This document shows positions 17,340-26,125 of a stretch of DNA of 64,000 nucleotides, piece by piece. The stretch's first letter is position 1. Each line of letters opens with the position of its first letter. The DNA lies in contig NZ_CP013372.1 of NCBI RefSeq assembly GCF_001522585.2, positions 1-64,000 of the forward strand, written 5' to 3'. The position numbers and the translations under genes were made by a program. The notes beneath the pieces were generated by a model that had not been told where the DNA came from, did no database searches, and worked only from the letters and a program-made list of their open reading frames with translations. The DNA comes from Burkholderia sp. NRF60-BP8 (lineage in GTDB: Bacteria > Pseudomonadota > Gammaproteobacteria > Burkholderiales > Burkholderiaceae).

Positions 17340-17368
17340 GACGGCGGCGCGGAAAAGCGCCTGCCGTC
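17340..17368 (-). terminator. Imperfect stem-loop between bdhA and patatin gene
   Basis: GACGGC near 17340 pairs with GCCGTC near 17368, with an inner GCGC/GCGC pairing around GGAAAA, in the 126-bp gap after bdhA. It may attenuate rather than stop transcription into the patatin gene. Confidence 0.4.
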
Positions 17369-17383
17369 GGGGAAGCGTCGGCG

Positions 17384-18169
17384 TTACTGCATGAACCAGC
17401 CGTGGCTGACGATGAACGACTGGCCCGTGAGCGCGGCGCTCGGGAATGCCGACAGGAACAGCACCGTCTGCGCGACGTCCTGCACCGTCGTGAACACGCC
17501 GTCGACCGTGTTGCCGAGCATCACCTTCTTGATCACTTCCTCTTCGCTGATGCCGAGCTCCTTCGCCTGCTCCGGAATCTGCTTGTCGACCAGCGGCGTG
17601 CGCACGAAGCCCGGACACACGACGTGCGAGCGCACGTTGTGCTTCGCGCCTTCCTTCGCCAGCACGCGCGCCAAGCCGAGCAGCCCGTGCTTGGCCGTCA
17701 CGTACGCCGACTTCAGCGGCGACGCTTCGTGCGAGTGCACCGAGCCCATGTAGATCACGACGCCGCCGCGATCGTCCTTGTACATGTGCTTGAGCGCGGC
17801 CTTCGTCGTCAGGAACGCGCCGTCCACGTGGATCGCCTGCATCTTCTTCCAGTCGGAGAACGAATAGTTCTCGATCGGGTTGACGATCTGGATACCGGCG
17901 TTCGACACGAGGATGTCGATCGAGCCGAACGCTTCGGCCACCTTGTCGATGCCGGTGTTCACGGCTTCCTCGCTGGTCACGTCCATCGCGACGCCGATCG
18001 CCTTGCCGCCTGCCTTGTTGATCTCGTCGGCGACCGCGTTCGCGCCGTCCTGGTTCAGGTCGGCGATCGCGACGGCCGCGCCTGCCTTGGCCAGCTCCAG
18101 CGCGATTTCCTTGCCGATGCCGCTCGCGGCGCCCGTGACGACGGCGGTCTTGCCATTCAGGTTGCTCAT
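17384..18169 (-). CDS. bdhA: 3-hydroxybutyrate dehydrogenase (SDR)
   Basis: 261 aa short-chain dehydrogenase interconverting (R)-3-hydroxybutyrate and acetoacetate with NAD+. Seen: [15 protein letters not shown] cofactor loop, NAGIQ, and the catalytic YVTAK with the preceding Ser. The [13 protein letters not shown] and C-terminal SHGWFMQ segments are typical of bacterial 3-HBDH. The product acetoacetate is the substrate of adc, whose gene ends 51 bp upstream, so the two form an operon. Confidence 0.93.
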   Translation of the reverse strand: MSNLNGKTAVVTGAASGIGKEIALELAKAGAAVAIADLNQDGANAVADEINKAGGKAIGVAMDVTSEEAVNTGIDKVAEAFGSIDILVSNAGIQIVNPIENYSFSDWKKMQAIHVDGAFLTTKAALKHMYKDDRGGVVIYMGSVHSHEASPLKSAYVTAKHGLLGLARVLAKEGAKHNVRSHVVCPGFVRTPLVDKQIPEQAKELGISEEEVIKKVMLGNTVDGVFTTVQDVAQTVLFLSAFPSAALTGQSFIVSHGWFMQ

Positions 18170-18220
18170 GTTCGAATTCCCGTGGTGAAAGGATTGACAG
18201 GGAGAAGGACTACGGACGTG

Positions 18221-18961
18221 TTACTGGGCCAGGTAATCGTAGACGACTTCGCCGAGGCCCAGCGTCAAATCCGCGACGAGGTGGCGCGCTTCGACGATCT
18301 CGAGCACGGGCAGATCGGCCACCGGCGCGAGCGCGTGCGGCGCCAGCTCGAGCGATGCGGGGCCCGTCCACGCGCCCTTCATCTTGATGTCCTGCATGTA
18401 ATAGCGCACCAGTTCGCAGACGCGTGCGGTGCCGTCGACGTGCGGGATGATCTTCAGCAGGAAATTGGGGCCGGCGAGCCGCTTCGTCTGCTCGTCGATG
18501 TCGAGCTCCTTGTGCTTGTAGCCCATCGTGCCGGTCGCGACGCGCACCTTGCCGTAGTCGAGCGTGCCCAGGATGTGATCGGTGTTCACGTGCAGCGTGG
18601 GCGACGCGAGCTTCTTCGGGAAGCCCCACAGCTCGCGGCCGCCGGCGATCGGCGGGTGATCGTCGAGATACATCGCCAGCGTATAGCCGCCCGCCTGGCC
18701 GTTGTATTCGACGGGGATCACCTGGCCGCTTTCGGTGTAATCGCCGAAGCCGGTCGAATCGGCCATGCGGATGAATTCGTAATGCACGAGCGGCTCGGTG
18801 ACCTGCAGCGGCTCGGGGACGATTTCGCGGAGGCGGTCCGGATCGGTGCGGTACGTGATGATCAGAAACTCACGATCGACGAAACGGTACGGGCCCATCG
18901 GGAACGCAGGGCTGGTCAACGGCATCGCAAACGCTTTCGATCGGACATCGCTGGGTTTCAT
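18221..18961 (-). CDS. adc: Acetoacetate decarboxylase
   Basis: 246 aa. Cytoplasmic enzyme that decarboxylates acetoacetate to acetone and CO2 through a Schiff base. The catalytic region ELWGFPKK has adjacent lysines 116/117, matching the Lys115/116 pair of the clostridial enzyme. The ATG at 18961 is chosen because AAGGAG lies 6 bp before it and the upstream extension is low-complexity. First gene of the adc-bdhA-patatin operon. Confidence 0.94.
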   Translation of the reverse strand: MKPSDVRSKAFAMPLTSPAFPMGPYRFVDREFLIITYRTDPDRLREIVPEPLQVTEPLVHYEFIRMADSTGFGDYTESGQVIPVEYNGQAGGYTLAMYLDDHPPIAGGRELWGFPKKLASPTLHVNTDHILGTLDYGKVRVATGTMGYKHKELDIDEQTKRLAGPNFLLKIIPHVDGTARVCELVRYYMQDIKMKGAWTGPASLELAPHALAPVADLPVLEIVEARHLVADLTLGLGEVVYDYLAQ

Positions 18962-19394
18962 GCGGACTCCTTGTTGTTGATCGCTTCGTGGATGAGTGGT
19001 CGTAATCGTATGCCTGTGCGTTGCCGTTGTGCGATGCCGCATCTGGAATTAATTGTTGCCGATTTCGAATAATTCGACGCGTAAATATTGAGATGAACGA
19101 TGCAAACGGCCTGACGGCACGCCGGCCGGGCGATGGTGGCACGTGTCGATGACGCCATCATGTGAAAAAGGTGAGCCTTTACGGGAGGCGTGGTGAGCTT
19201 TTACGGGGACGTTCGCGCGGCAATATGACAATTGTGTGAACTTGTGTTGCAGTGCAGGCTCTAAGTGCGTTCACCGCTCGGCCTTGGTTCGAGCGGCTGC
19301 CGCGTTAAGCATCGCTTAAGCGGCCACGCCCTAGCATTCGTTCGCCTCCGGCCGGGCAACCGGCCGATCTTTTACGCGCCACGCAACCGGATTC
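18962..19394. other. Gap between adc and PAP2 gene
   Basis: About 430 bp upstream of two divergent genes. It holds AT-rich promoter-like sequence near 19040-19100 and two inverted satellite iterons (19167-19210). No supportable gene. Confidence 0.5.
19167..19210 (-). repeat. Two inverted satellite iterons, the most distant seen
   Basis: AAAGGTGAGCCTTTACGGGA (from 19167) and GGTGAGCTTTTACGGGGAC (19192-19210), about 23 bp apart. Reverse-complement cores are CCCGTAAAGGCTCACC and CCCGTAAAAGCTCACC; the latter equals the core at 13.47 kb. They lie 16.4 kb from the origin array; I found none further right. Confidence 0.78.
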
Positions 19395-19976
19395 ATGCAG
19401 AACCTCAATCTCGCCCTCTTTTCCGCCATCAATGCCGGGGGTGCACCGCACCCGGGCGTCGCCCGCCTCGCGATCTTTGCCGCCGACTGGCTCGTCTATG
19501 CGCTGCCCGCGATGCTGCTGCTGACCTGGATCGTCGGCGCGCGTCCCGCGCGGCGCCAGGCGATCGAAGCCGGCGTGGGCGTGTGCGTGGCGCTCGCGCT
19601 CGCGCAGCTGCTCGGGCATGTGTGGTTCTCGCCGCGCCCGTTCATGGCCGGCGTCGGCACGCAGCTGATTCCGCACGCGCCGGACAGCTCGTTTCCGAGC
19701 GATCACATGACGTTCGCGTGGAGCATGGCGGTCGGGCTGCTGCTCGGCGGCACGACGCGGGTCACCGGTTTCGTGATGGCCGCGATGGCCGTCGCGATCG
19801 CATGGGGGCGTATCTATGCGGGCGTGCACTGGCCGTTCGACATGGCGGGTGGCGTGCTGGTCGGCACGGCGGGCGCGCTGGCCGCGCACCTGTACGGGCA
19901 ACGCGTGACCGCGCTGCTCGAACGGCTTGGCGATTTGGTGTACGCGGCCGTGATGGGGCGCCGGCAGGCGCCGTAA
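19395..19976 (+). CDS. PAP2-family undecaprenyl-diphosphatase-like protein
   Basis: 193 aa integral membrane phosphatase with about five to six hydrophobic helices. The three PAP2 motifs are present: a short SPRPF variant of KxxxxxxRP, SSFPSDHMTFAW (PSGH variant), and GRIYAGVHWPFDM (SRxxxxxHxxxD variant). This BcrC/YbjG type recycles undecaprenyl pyrophosphate for cell-wall synthesis; broader lipid phosphatase activity cannot be excluded. Monocistronic. Confidence 0.87.
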   Translation: MQNLNLALFSAINAGGAPHPGVARLAIFAADWLVYALPAMLLLTWIVGARPARRQAIEAGVGVCVALALAQLLGHVWFSPRPFMAGVGTQLIPHAPDSSFPSDHMTFAWSMAVGLLLGGTTRVTGFVMAAMAVAIAWGRIYAGVHWPFDMAGGVLVGTAGALAAHLYGQRVTALLERLGDLVYAAVMGRRQAP

Positions 19977-20000
19977 GCGAAAGAAAGCGGCAGGACGCGG

Positions 20001-20234
20001 TCAGCCGGACGAGCCGGCTGTGCGGGCCGATTCGGCCGAGGCGGACGGGCCGCCGCCCGCGTCGTGCAGTTCGGGCGTATCGGCCGGATGCCGCGCGGCA
20101 TCGCGGTCGCGGGCGCTTTCCGTCAGGATCGCGCACATCGCGACGAACAGCGCGAGAACGACTGCGGCGAGGCCGCAATAACCGGCGATCTTCAGGTGGC
20201 GAAGGAAAGGCGAAGCGTGGCTTTCTTTTGTCAT
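20001..20234 (-). CDS. Small single-pass membrane protein
   Basis: 77 aa from an ATG at 20234 preceded by CAGGAGCGCCCGGTC. One hydrophobic helix (AGYCGLAAVVLALFVAMC) follows a basic N-terminal segment; the C-terminal 35 residues are Ala/Ser/Asp-rich and likely periplasmic. No family recognised. It sits convergent to the PAP2 gene, so a partnership is not implied. Confidence 0.5.
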   Translation of the reverse strand: MTKESHASPFLRHLKIAGYCGLAAVVLALFVAMCAILTESARDRDAARHPADTPELHDAGGGPSASAESARTAGSSG

Positions 20235-20388
20235 GACCGGGCGCTCCTGGGCGGGCTGCGGCGGCTGTCGCCCGACAGCGGCGTCGCAGACGTAGATATA
20301 TACCAGCCGCGATGCCGATGCCAAGCCCGCCGCTGCGCCGGCGCCACGATTGTTTCAGCCGCCCGGCAAGCGGGCGCCCATTCTCCGG

Positions 20389-21210
20389 TCAGTCTTCCAG
20401 CGTTTCGTGCACGGCCGCCGCGCCGCGTTTCCAGTAGGCCGACGCGCGGATACGCGACTTGTCGACACCGCGTTCGCCGGTCAGGTGCTGACGCACCGCG
20501 CGCATCGACAGCGCTTCGCCGGCCGCCCAGACGTAGCCGTCGCCGGACGACGGCAGCGGCAGGTCGCGCACGGCATCGAGCAGCGCGTCGCCGTTCGCCG
20601 TGTCGGCTTCGGCGCGAAAGCGCCAGATTTCATGCACGTCGGCGCGCGTATCGAACGAGATCTGCGCGGTGCGATCCGCGACTTCCAGCACGACTGCCGC
20701 CCGCGCACCGGCCGGCAATTCCTCGAGACGCCGCGCGACGGCCGGCAGCGCCGTATCGTCGCCGATCAGCAGATGCCAGTCGAAATCGGTCGGGACGACG
20801 AACGAACCGCGCGGGCCGCCGATGCCGAGCCATTGGCCGACGCGCGCCTGTGCGGCCCATTGCGAGGCAGGGCCCGGATGGTTCAACACGAATTCCAGAT
20901 CGAGTTCGCAGGCGGCGCGGTCGAAGCGGCGCGGCGTGAAGTCGCGCGCGACCGGTTTGGGTTCGCCTTCCGGAAACTCGGGGCCGTTCGCGCCGAGCGT
21001 CGGCAGCGCGGGCCGCTGCGCGCCCGGTGGCGGGAAAAAGACCTTCACGTGATCGTCGAACGACGCGGATTCGAAATCGGCGAGGTCGGGGCCGCCGAGC
21101 GTGACGCGCAGCAGATGCGGCGTCACGGTATGCACGCGCAGCACCTGCAGCAGGCGGAACTTGAGGGGGTGGCGCACGCGGGTGACGGTGCGCTCGGACG
21201 TGTTCTGCAT
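20389..21210 (-). CDS. yqjH: NADPH-dependent ferric-siderophore reductase (SIP family)
   Basis: 273 aa flavoprotein that reduces Fe(III)-siderophore in the cytoplasm to release iron. FAD-binding motif RDFTPRRF, the LGIGGPRGSFVVP loop, LLIGDDTALPAVARRL and the C-terminal YWKRGAAAV are characteristic of ViuB/YqjH proteins. The ATG at 21210 follows AAGGAGAACGG. It is 38 bp downstream of the PadR-type regulator gene on the same strand, unlike the divergent E. coli arrangement. Confidence 0.92.
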   Translation of the reverse strand: MQNTSERTVTRVRHPLKFRLLQVLRVHTVTPHLLRVTLGGPDLADFESASFDDHVKVFFPPPGAQRPALPTLGANGPEFPEGEPKPVARDFTPRRFDRAACELDLEFVLNHPGPASQWAAQARVGQWLGIGGPRGSFVVPTDFDWHLLIGDDTALPAVARRLEELPAGARAAVVLEVADRTAQISFDTRADVHEIWRFRAEADTANGDALLDAVRDLPLPSSGDGYVWAAGEALSMRAVRQHLTGERGVDKSRIRASAYWKRGAAAVHETLED

Positions 21211-21248
21211 CGATCCGTTCTCCTTGAGTGGTGGGGCGGCGGCGCGGA

Positions 21249-21959
21249 TCACGCGCCGGTGCCGCCCTCGATTTCGGCCGTCGCGCGGCGCATGATGGCC
21301 GCGATGCGGCGCTGTTCGTCGGCATCGGCGGCGCTCTTGTGCAGCAGCGCGCGCTTGAGGGCGAGACGCGCCTCGACGAATTCCGGCAGCCAGCCGGCCT
21401 GCGACTCGTCCTGCGCTTCGCTGCCCGCCGATTCGCCGGCGAACGCGCGGCGCATGAATTCCATCTTGCGAGCGAGGTGCGTGAGGCGCGCGAACAGCGT
21501 GTCGACGCGCTCGCGCTGCGCGTCGAGATGTGCGCGGCCTGCGTCGGTCAGCGCATAGCGCTTGCGGTTGCCTTCCGCTTGCGACGCGACGAAGCCGACT
21601 TCCTCGAGATACGTGAGCGCCGGATACACCATGCCGGGGCTCGGGCTGTAAAAACCGTTCGAGCGCGTGTCGAGCGCCTTGATCAGTTCGTAGCCGTGGC
21701 TCGGCTGTTCGGCCAGCAGCGCGAGCAGCAGCAGCTGGAGATCGTCGGAGCTGAACTGGCGGCCGCGCGGCATGCCGTCGTCGCCGAAATCGCCAAAGCC
21801 GCCGCGCCCGCCCCGGCCGCCGAACGGGCCGCCACCGAACCCATCGTGACCGCGACGGTGGCGGCCGATCGCGTACCAGAGACCGGCGAACCAGTCGGGG
21901 CGGGCATGCGCACCATGACCGTCGCATCGGGCATGGCCGCGGAAGTGGTTGTGTCGCAT
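21249..21959 (-). CDS. PadR-family regulator, YqjI-like
   Basis: 236 aa. The first 65 residues are rich in His, Gly and Arg (MRHNHFRGHARCDGHGAHAR, then repeated GG/RGG), a likely nickel/iron-binding tail as in E. coli YqjI. The PadR winged helix follows (LLLALLAEQPSHGYELIKAL, SPSPGMVYPALTYLEE), then a helical dimerisation region. YqjI represses the ferric reductase gene and itself and is relieved by excess nickel; the neighbouring yqjH-like gene fits this. Direct and inverted repeats upstream are the presumed operator. Confidence 0.85.
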   Translation of the reverse strand: MRHNHFRGHARCDGHGAHARPDWFAGLWYAIGRHRRGHDGFGGGPFGGRGGRGGFGDFGDDGMPRGRQFSSDDLQLLLLALLAEQPSHGYELIKALDTRSNGFYSPSPGMVYPALTYLEEVGFVASQAEGNRKRYALTDAGRAHLDAQRERVDTLFARLTHLARKMEFMRRAFAGESAGSEAQDESQAGWLPEFVEARLALKRALLHKSAADADEQRRIAAIMRRATAEIEGGTGA

Positions 21960-21971
21960 GATCGTGTCCTA

Positions 21972-22010
21972 TATGTCGTAAAACATATCTAAAGATATAT
22001 ATCGAAAGAT
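21972..22010 (-). promoter_or_regulatory. Operator repeats upstream of the YqjI-like gene
   Basis: ATATCTAAAGAT (21985-21996) and ATATCGAAAGAT (21999-22010) are direct repeats with a 14-bp period; TATGT/ACATA (21972-21987) is an inverted repeat nearer the start. The AT-rich block is distinctive in this GC-rich region and is probably bound by the PadR-type protein. Confidence 0.55.
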
Positions 22011-22020
22011 AGGGCGTCAA

Positions 22021-22342
22021 GGGGAATTATTGGGGTGGGATGGGAGTGCGGGGCGGTGCCGATTGGCGCGTTGTCGGGTCTCAATACCCAAAACGGTGTC
22101 CGAAGTCGATTTGAAGCCGGTTACGGCCACGCGCTATACCGCGATGCAGGCGCATGGGTAAGAAGGAGCCGGCGAGCTGCCCAACGCGCCGGGCTTGGCG
22201 ACGTAGCGGTAGCACCGAGGTGCGCCTCGAACGCTTGAAAACGCACGACAGGGGGTCGATGCGATTGTCATGTGCGTGGTACTGGGCGATCCGCGGCTTC
22301 GCGTGGATGCTGCTCCCACGTGCCGGCAGCGTGCTTGCGGAT
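22021..22342. other. Gap with no identified feature
   Basis: About 320 bp between the YqjI-like promoter and the end of the LysR gene. No gene, repeat or convincing hairpin was seen. Confidence 0.4.
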
Positions 22343-23299
22343 TCAACCGCCCCTTTCCACGAACAGCGGGTCGATATTCGCGTTCAGGCGCTCGGCCCCG
22401 CGCCAGGTTCGGCTGTCGACGATTTCGTCGACTATCCCGACGATCATCCGTTTCCCCTCGAGCACCGCTTGCGAATGCGAGCGCGCCGTATTTTCACAGA
22501 GCGCCCAGGTGATGTACGCGCCCCGGATCGGACTCCACGAGATCGAATCTTCCCAGAACGCATTGCCGCTGACCGCGCAACATGGCGTGACGGTGTCGGC
22601 GATACCTCGCCGGGCGAGTTCCATCGAGAGATGCATCGCGTCGAGTTCGAACAGGATGTCGAGCTCGAAGTTGCGACGGACCATCGCGTGCTCGATGGTC
22701 GAGCGGATGACGTTCTGTTTTCCCGCCAGCGCGAGTTTGCGATCGCCGAGACGCGCCAACGGCACCGCCTTGTCGGGCCTCAAGCCGGCGTCCCTGGCGC
22801 TCACGAGAACGAGGGGCTCCCGAACGAGGGGTGTATGGACATAGCCCTGCGGCGGCGACGCTTCGAACGGGACGATAGCGAGATCCAGCATGCCGGAATG
22901 CATGACGTCGCGCAGCTCGTGGCTCACGCCCTCGTGAACACGAAGCCTCACGCGCGGATAGTCGGCGACCAACCGCGCCACGAAATTCGTTGTGAAGAGA
23001 TTGCGCCAGGACGGTGCGACGCCTATCGCCAACTGGCCCGCGGCGCGGTCGCCGACCTGCTCGACCAGGGAGGTCAACTGACGAAGAATGGGTCTTGCTC
23101 GCTCCGCCAGCAGCATGCCGGCCTCGGTCGGCTGAACGCCGCCGCGCGTTCGCGTAAAGAGCTTCGCGCGAAGTTGATGCTCGAGCAGCGCGATGTGGCG
23201 CGACAGCGCCGGCTGGGAGAGCCTCAAGTCGATGGCGGCCTTGTTGATACTGCCGAGTTCGGCCACACGCAAGAAGTACTCGATAAGACGGGAGTCCAC
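22343..23299 (-). CDS. LysR-family transcriptional regulator
   Basis: 318 aa from the GTG at 23299, preferred because ACGGAGG lies 7-13 bp upstream; a TTG at 23365 would add 22 residues without support. Helix-turn-helix SINKAAIDLRLSQPALSRHI, then LFTRTRGGVQPTEAG; C-terminal effector-binding domain. Divergent from the EamA transporter gene, which it may control. Confidence 0.85.
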   Translation of the reverse strand: MDSRLIEYFLRVAELGSINKAAIDLRLSQPALSRHIALLEHQLRAKLFTRTRGGVQPTEAGMLLAERARPILRQLTSLVEQVGDRAAGQLAIGVAPSWRNLFTTNFVARLVADYPRVRLRVHEGVSHELRDVMHSGMLDLAIVPFEASPPQGYVHTPLVREPLVLVSARDAGLRPDKAVPLARLGDRKLALAGKQNVIRSTIEHAMVRRNFELDILFELDAMHLSMELARRGIADTVTPCCAVSGNAFWEDSISWSPIRGAYITWALCENTARSHSQAVLEGKRMIVGIVDEIVDSRTWRGAERLNANIDPLFVERGG

Positions 23300-23557
23300 T
23301 GGCGCCTCCGTGAGTTCCGGCTCGATCCATTGCAGAAGTAAAGCTGGCGTAACGCGGTTATTCAATAAGCGGATAACGGCGATAGAAACTCCACATTATC
23401 GGGATAACGAAGTGCTCGCTAGCATTGAAGCAATCGCATACGAGGTCATCGACAGAAACAGCCCCATGGCAGCCCCTTATATCGAGCATTTCAGGAGCCT
23501 GTGCCTCCGCAGCAAGGAGGTGACGATCGCCGCACTCGGCGGGCGGAAGGGTAGCCC

Positions 23558-24469
23558 GTGACGGCGGCAACCACGACCCATGTCAGTTGGAGCGCCCGCC
23601 GCGGCTGGGTCGCGCTCGCCGTCGGCTATCAATGGTTTTACAACGGCGCCAATTTCCTGGCTTTCAAGGTCGCCGGGAACGCGTTGCATCCGCTGATGGT
23701 GGCGACATTGCGCTTCTCGCTTGCGGCGCTGGTCGTTGCGCCTTTCGCGCTGGCTCGCTGGCGCCGTTCGCCTGCGTCGGTCCGCGAGTCGGGTGGGGCG
23801 GCGTCGATCGGCGTCATCATGCTGGTGGCCAGCCAGGCGCTCGCGATCTGGGGCACGCATTTTCTGCCGGCAGGGGTGGCCGCGGTATTCGGTTCGTCTT
23901 CGCCGCTCTTTCTGGCGTTGTTCGCATGGGCGGTGTTTCATCGGCCGCTGAGAGGCCGTCAGGTCGCCGGGGTCGCCATCGGCTTTGCCGGTCTCGCGCT
24001 GATGGGCTGGACCTCTGCCACCGGCGGCGACTTCCGCCCGATGGGCGCCGCACTTGCGCTTGCCGGGACGGCCGCGTGGGCAGCCGGATCGCTGCTCGCG
24101 CCGCGACTGGCGTTGCCTCGCGATCCCGTCATCGGCTTGGCGATACAGCTGATATCGGCCGGTGCGGTGCTCGGCGCGATCGTCGCCGTGTCGGGGATCG
24201 CTGCGACGACGCATCTTGCGCGCGTATCGCCGGCGGCATGGGCTGCACTCGCGTTTCTCGTCGTGGCGAGCACGCTGATCGGTTACGCCGTGTTCCTGAC
24301 GCTCAACGCCCGGGTCTCGACGACGCTCGCCAACACCTTCAACTATGCGGCGCCGGTGATCGCGCTGGGTCTCTCGGCGCTTTTGCTGCACGAGCCGTTG
24401 ACGCGCGTGAAGCTGATGGCCGGCGGCATCGCGTTGGTGGGTGTGGCGCTGATGATCGAACGCAAGTAG
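23558..24469 (+). CDS. EamA/DMT-superfamily permease
   Basis: 303 aa, ten predicted hydrophobic helices in two EamA repeats (about residues 15-145 and 160-300). Inner-membrane metabolite exporter of the drug/metabolite transporter superfamily; substrate not predictable. AAGGAGG lies about 40 bp upstream of the annotated GTG, so an alternative start is possible. The hydrolase gene follows 62 bp downstream. Confidence 0.85.
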   Translation: MTAATTTHVSWSARRGWVALAVGYQWFYNGANFLAFKVAGNALHPLMVATLRFSLAALVVAPFALARWRRSPASVRESGGAASIGVIMLVASQALAIWGTHFLPAGVAAVFGSSSPLFLALFAWAVFHRPLRGRQVAGVAIGFAGLALMGWTSATGGDFRPMGAALALAGTAAWAAGSLLAPRLALPRDPVIGLAIQLISAGAVLGAIVAVSGIAATTHLARVSPAAWAALAFLVVASTLIGYAVFLTLNARVSTTLANTFNYAAPVIALGLSALLLHEPLTRVKLMAGGIALVGVALMIERK

Positions 24470-24531
24470 CCCGGCGAACGGCAGCCCTTTCGCCTTCGGC
24501 AAACCTCTGAAATCAACCGGAGCTTCGGATC

Positions 24532-25557
24532 ATGACGGAGACATCTCGACACTCGCTGGTATCGCGCACGCTCGACGTGACGGGTCGGCCGACGCACTAT
24601 CTCGAGAGCGGGCCGGCCGAGGGACCGCCGATATTTTTTCTGCATGGCTGGCCGAGCTTGAGCTTGATGTGGCGCGCCCAGATGGAGGCCTTTGCCGCCG
24701 ACGGCTGGCACTGCGTTGCGCCGGATCTGCGCGGCTACGGCGGCTCTTTTGCGCCTGAAGCCCACGACGCCTATACCATCGAGGCCGTTGTGAAGGACAT
24801 GACCGAACTCCACGATCATCTCGGCGGCGAGCCTGCGATCTGGGTGGGGCACGATTGGGGTAGCGTCGTGGCCGCCGAGTTGTCCGCACATGAGCGCGAG
24901 CGCAGCCGTGGCGTCGTGCTGACGTCGCTGGCCTATCAACCCGACGGGCACGCGCTGAGCACGGTCGTTCCGCTGATCGACCGGACGATTTATCCTGCCG
25001 ACGCGTATCCCGATGGCCAGTGGGACTACTACCGCTACTACACGACGCATTTCGACGCGGCGGTAGCCGACCTGGATGCGGACCGGACAGCATCGCTGGC
25101 GTCGATTTTTCGACCGGGCGACCCTGACGGGATCGGCAAGGTGTCGTCGAATGCGGTCGTCACGCGCAACGGAGGGCGGTTCGGTGCCGCGCATCGTGCG
25201 CCGCCGACTCGCCCCGATCCGGCTCTGTGGCCGCCGGCGGACTTTGACGCGCTGGTAGCGTCGTTCGATACGCATGGCTTCCGTCCCGCCTGCGCGTGGT
25301 ATCTGAACGATGAGGCCAACATCGCTTACGCACGCAGCGCGCCGGATGGCGGCCGTCTGTCGCAGCCGGTACTGTTCGTCAACGGCGAATTCGATCAGAT
25401 TTGCAGCATCACCGGAAATCGCCAGGGCGACCCCATGCGTGCGGCATGCGCGGACCTGACCGTGACGACGATGCCGGCGGGACACTGGTTGCCGCTGGAA
25501 TGCAAGGCCCGGCACATCGAAGCGCTCCGTGCGTGGCTTCGGAGCAAGAACCTTTGA
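24532..25557 (+). CDS. Alpha/beta hydrolase, epoxide-hydrolase-like
   Basis: 341 aa. Oxyanion loop HGWP, nucleophile elbow WVGHDWGS with an Asp nucleophile as in epoxide hydrolases and haloalkane dehalogenases, lid domain with WDYYRYY, and the C-terminal catalytic His in PAGHWLPLE. No signal peptide. Downstream of the EamA permease on the same strand, perhaps co-transcribed. Substrate unknown. Confidence 0.88.
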   Translation: MTETSRHSLVSRTLDVTGRPTHYLESGPAEGPPIFFLHGWPSLSLMWRAQMEAFAADGWHCVAPDLRGYGGSFAPEAHDAYTIEAVVKDMTELHDHLGGEPAIWVGHDWGSVVAAELSAHERERSRGVVLTSLAYQPDGHALSTVVPLIDRTIYPADAYPDGQWDYYRYYTTHFDAAVADLDADRTASLASIFRPGDPDGIGKVSSNAVVTRNGGRFGAAHRAPPTRPDPALWPPADFDALVASFDTHGFRPACAWYLNDEANIAYARSAPDGGRLSQPVLFVNGEFDQICSITGNRQGDPMRAACADLTVTTMPAGHWLPLECKARHIEALRAWLRSKNL

Positions 25558-25657
25558 TGCGGCGAGACATCGCTCGGACCGCGAACCGTAAAATGCCGGA
25601 ATCAGCGCCGGCCGCGACGGCGGCGTCAGGTATCGTCAGCGACATGTGGATCCGCAG

Positions 25658-26020
25658 ATGGGCTGGATTGATCGCATCAACGCACGATTGACCCGCTTCG
25701 CCCGCCGCCATGAGCCAGCGAGGTACATCGAGACCGATGGTGTGCGGCTGGTTTTCCCGAACGGCACGGAAAAGCGGCTGCCCTTCACTGTGCTCGTCGG
25801 CGCGCGGGCCGAACTGCGCGACATCTTCGTAGGCGACATCGTTGTCCTGATGCTGCGCTTCGACGACGGCACGCGCGTCGAGTTCGGGCAGGACGATCCG
25901 AACTGGTGGGCGCTGATGGAGGGGCTCGACCGCTCAGGCCGCATCGCCAGGCCCTCCGCCGAATGGCAGCCCGAGGTGATCGCCGCCTCGGGCGATTCTG
26001 CCGCCATCGACTTGATGTAG
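25658..26020 (+). CDS. Hypothetical protein
   Basis: 120 aa from the ATG at 25658 (a GTG at 25646 would add four residues). Predicted mostly beta: VRLVFPNGTEKRLPFTVLVG then LRDIFVGDIVVLMLRFDDGT and DDPNWWALMEGLD. The pattern resembles small proteins that compare a ligand value with a coding threshold, but I do not recognise a named family. No clear ribosome binding site. It lies about 100 bp downstream of the hydrolase gene. Confidence 0.55.
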   Translation: MGWIDRINARLTRFARRHEPARYIETDGVRLVFPNGTEKRLPFTVLVGARAELRDIFVGDIVVLMLRFDDGTRVEFGQDDPNWWALMEGLDRSGRIARPSAEWQPEVIAASGDSAAIDLM

Positions 26021-26125
26021 CGGACCTGGCGATATCGACATGCTCTGCGCCCACCTGGCGGCGAGCGGGCGTGCGATGATCCGGTGGATCCGGTGGAAAC
26101 GGATCGCGATGCCTCGTCTTCGCCG

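Noticed and set aside
23193..23561. 122-aa plus-strand open frame before the EamA gene
   Set aside because: Overlaps the start of the LysR gene antisense and lacks a recognisable protein core.
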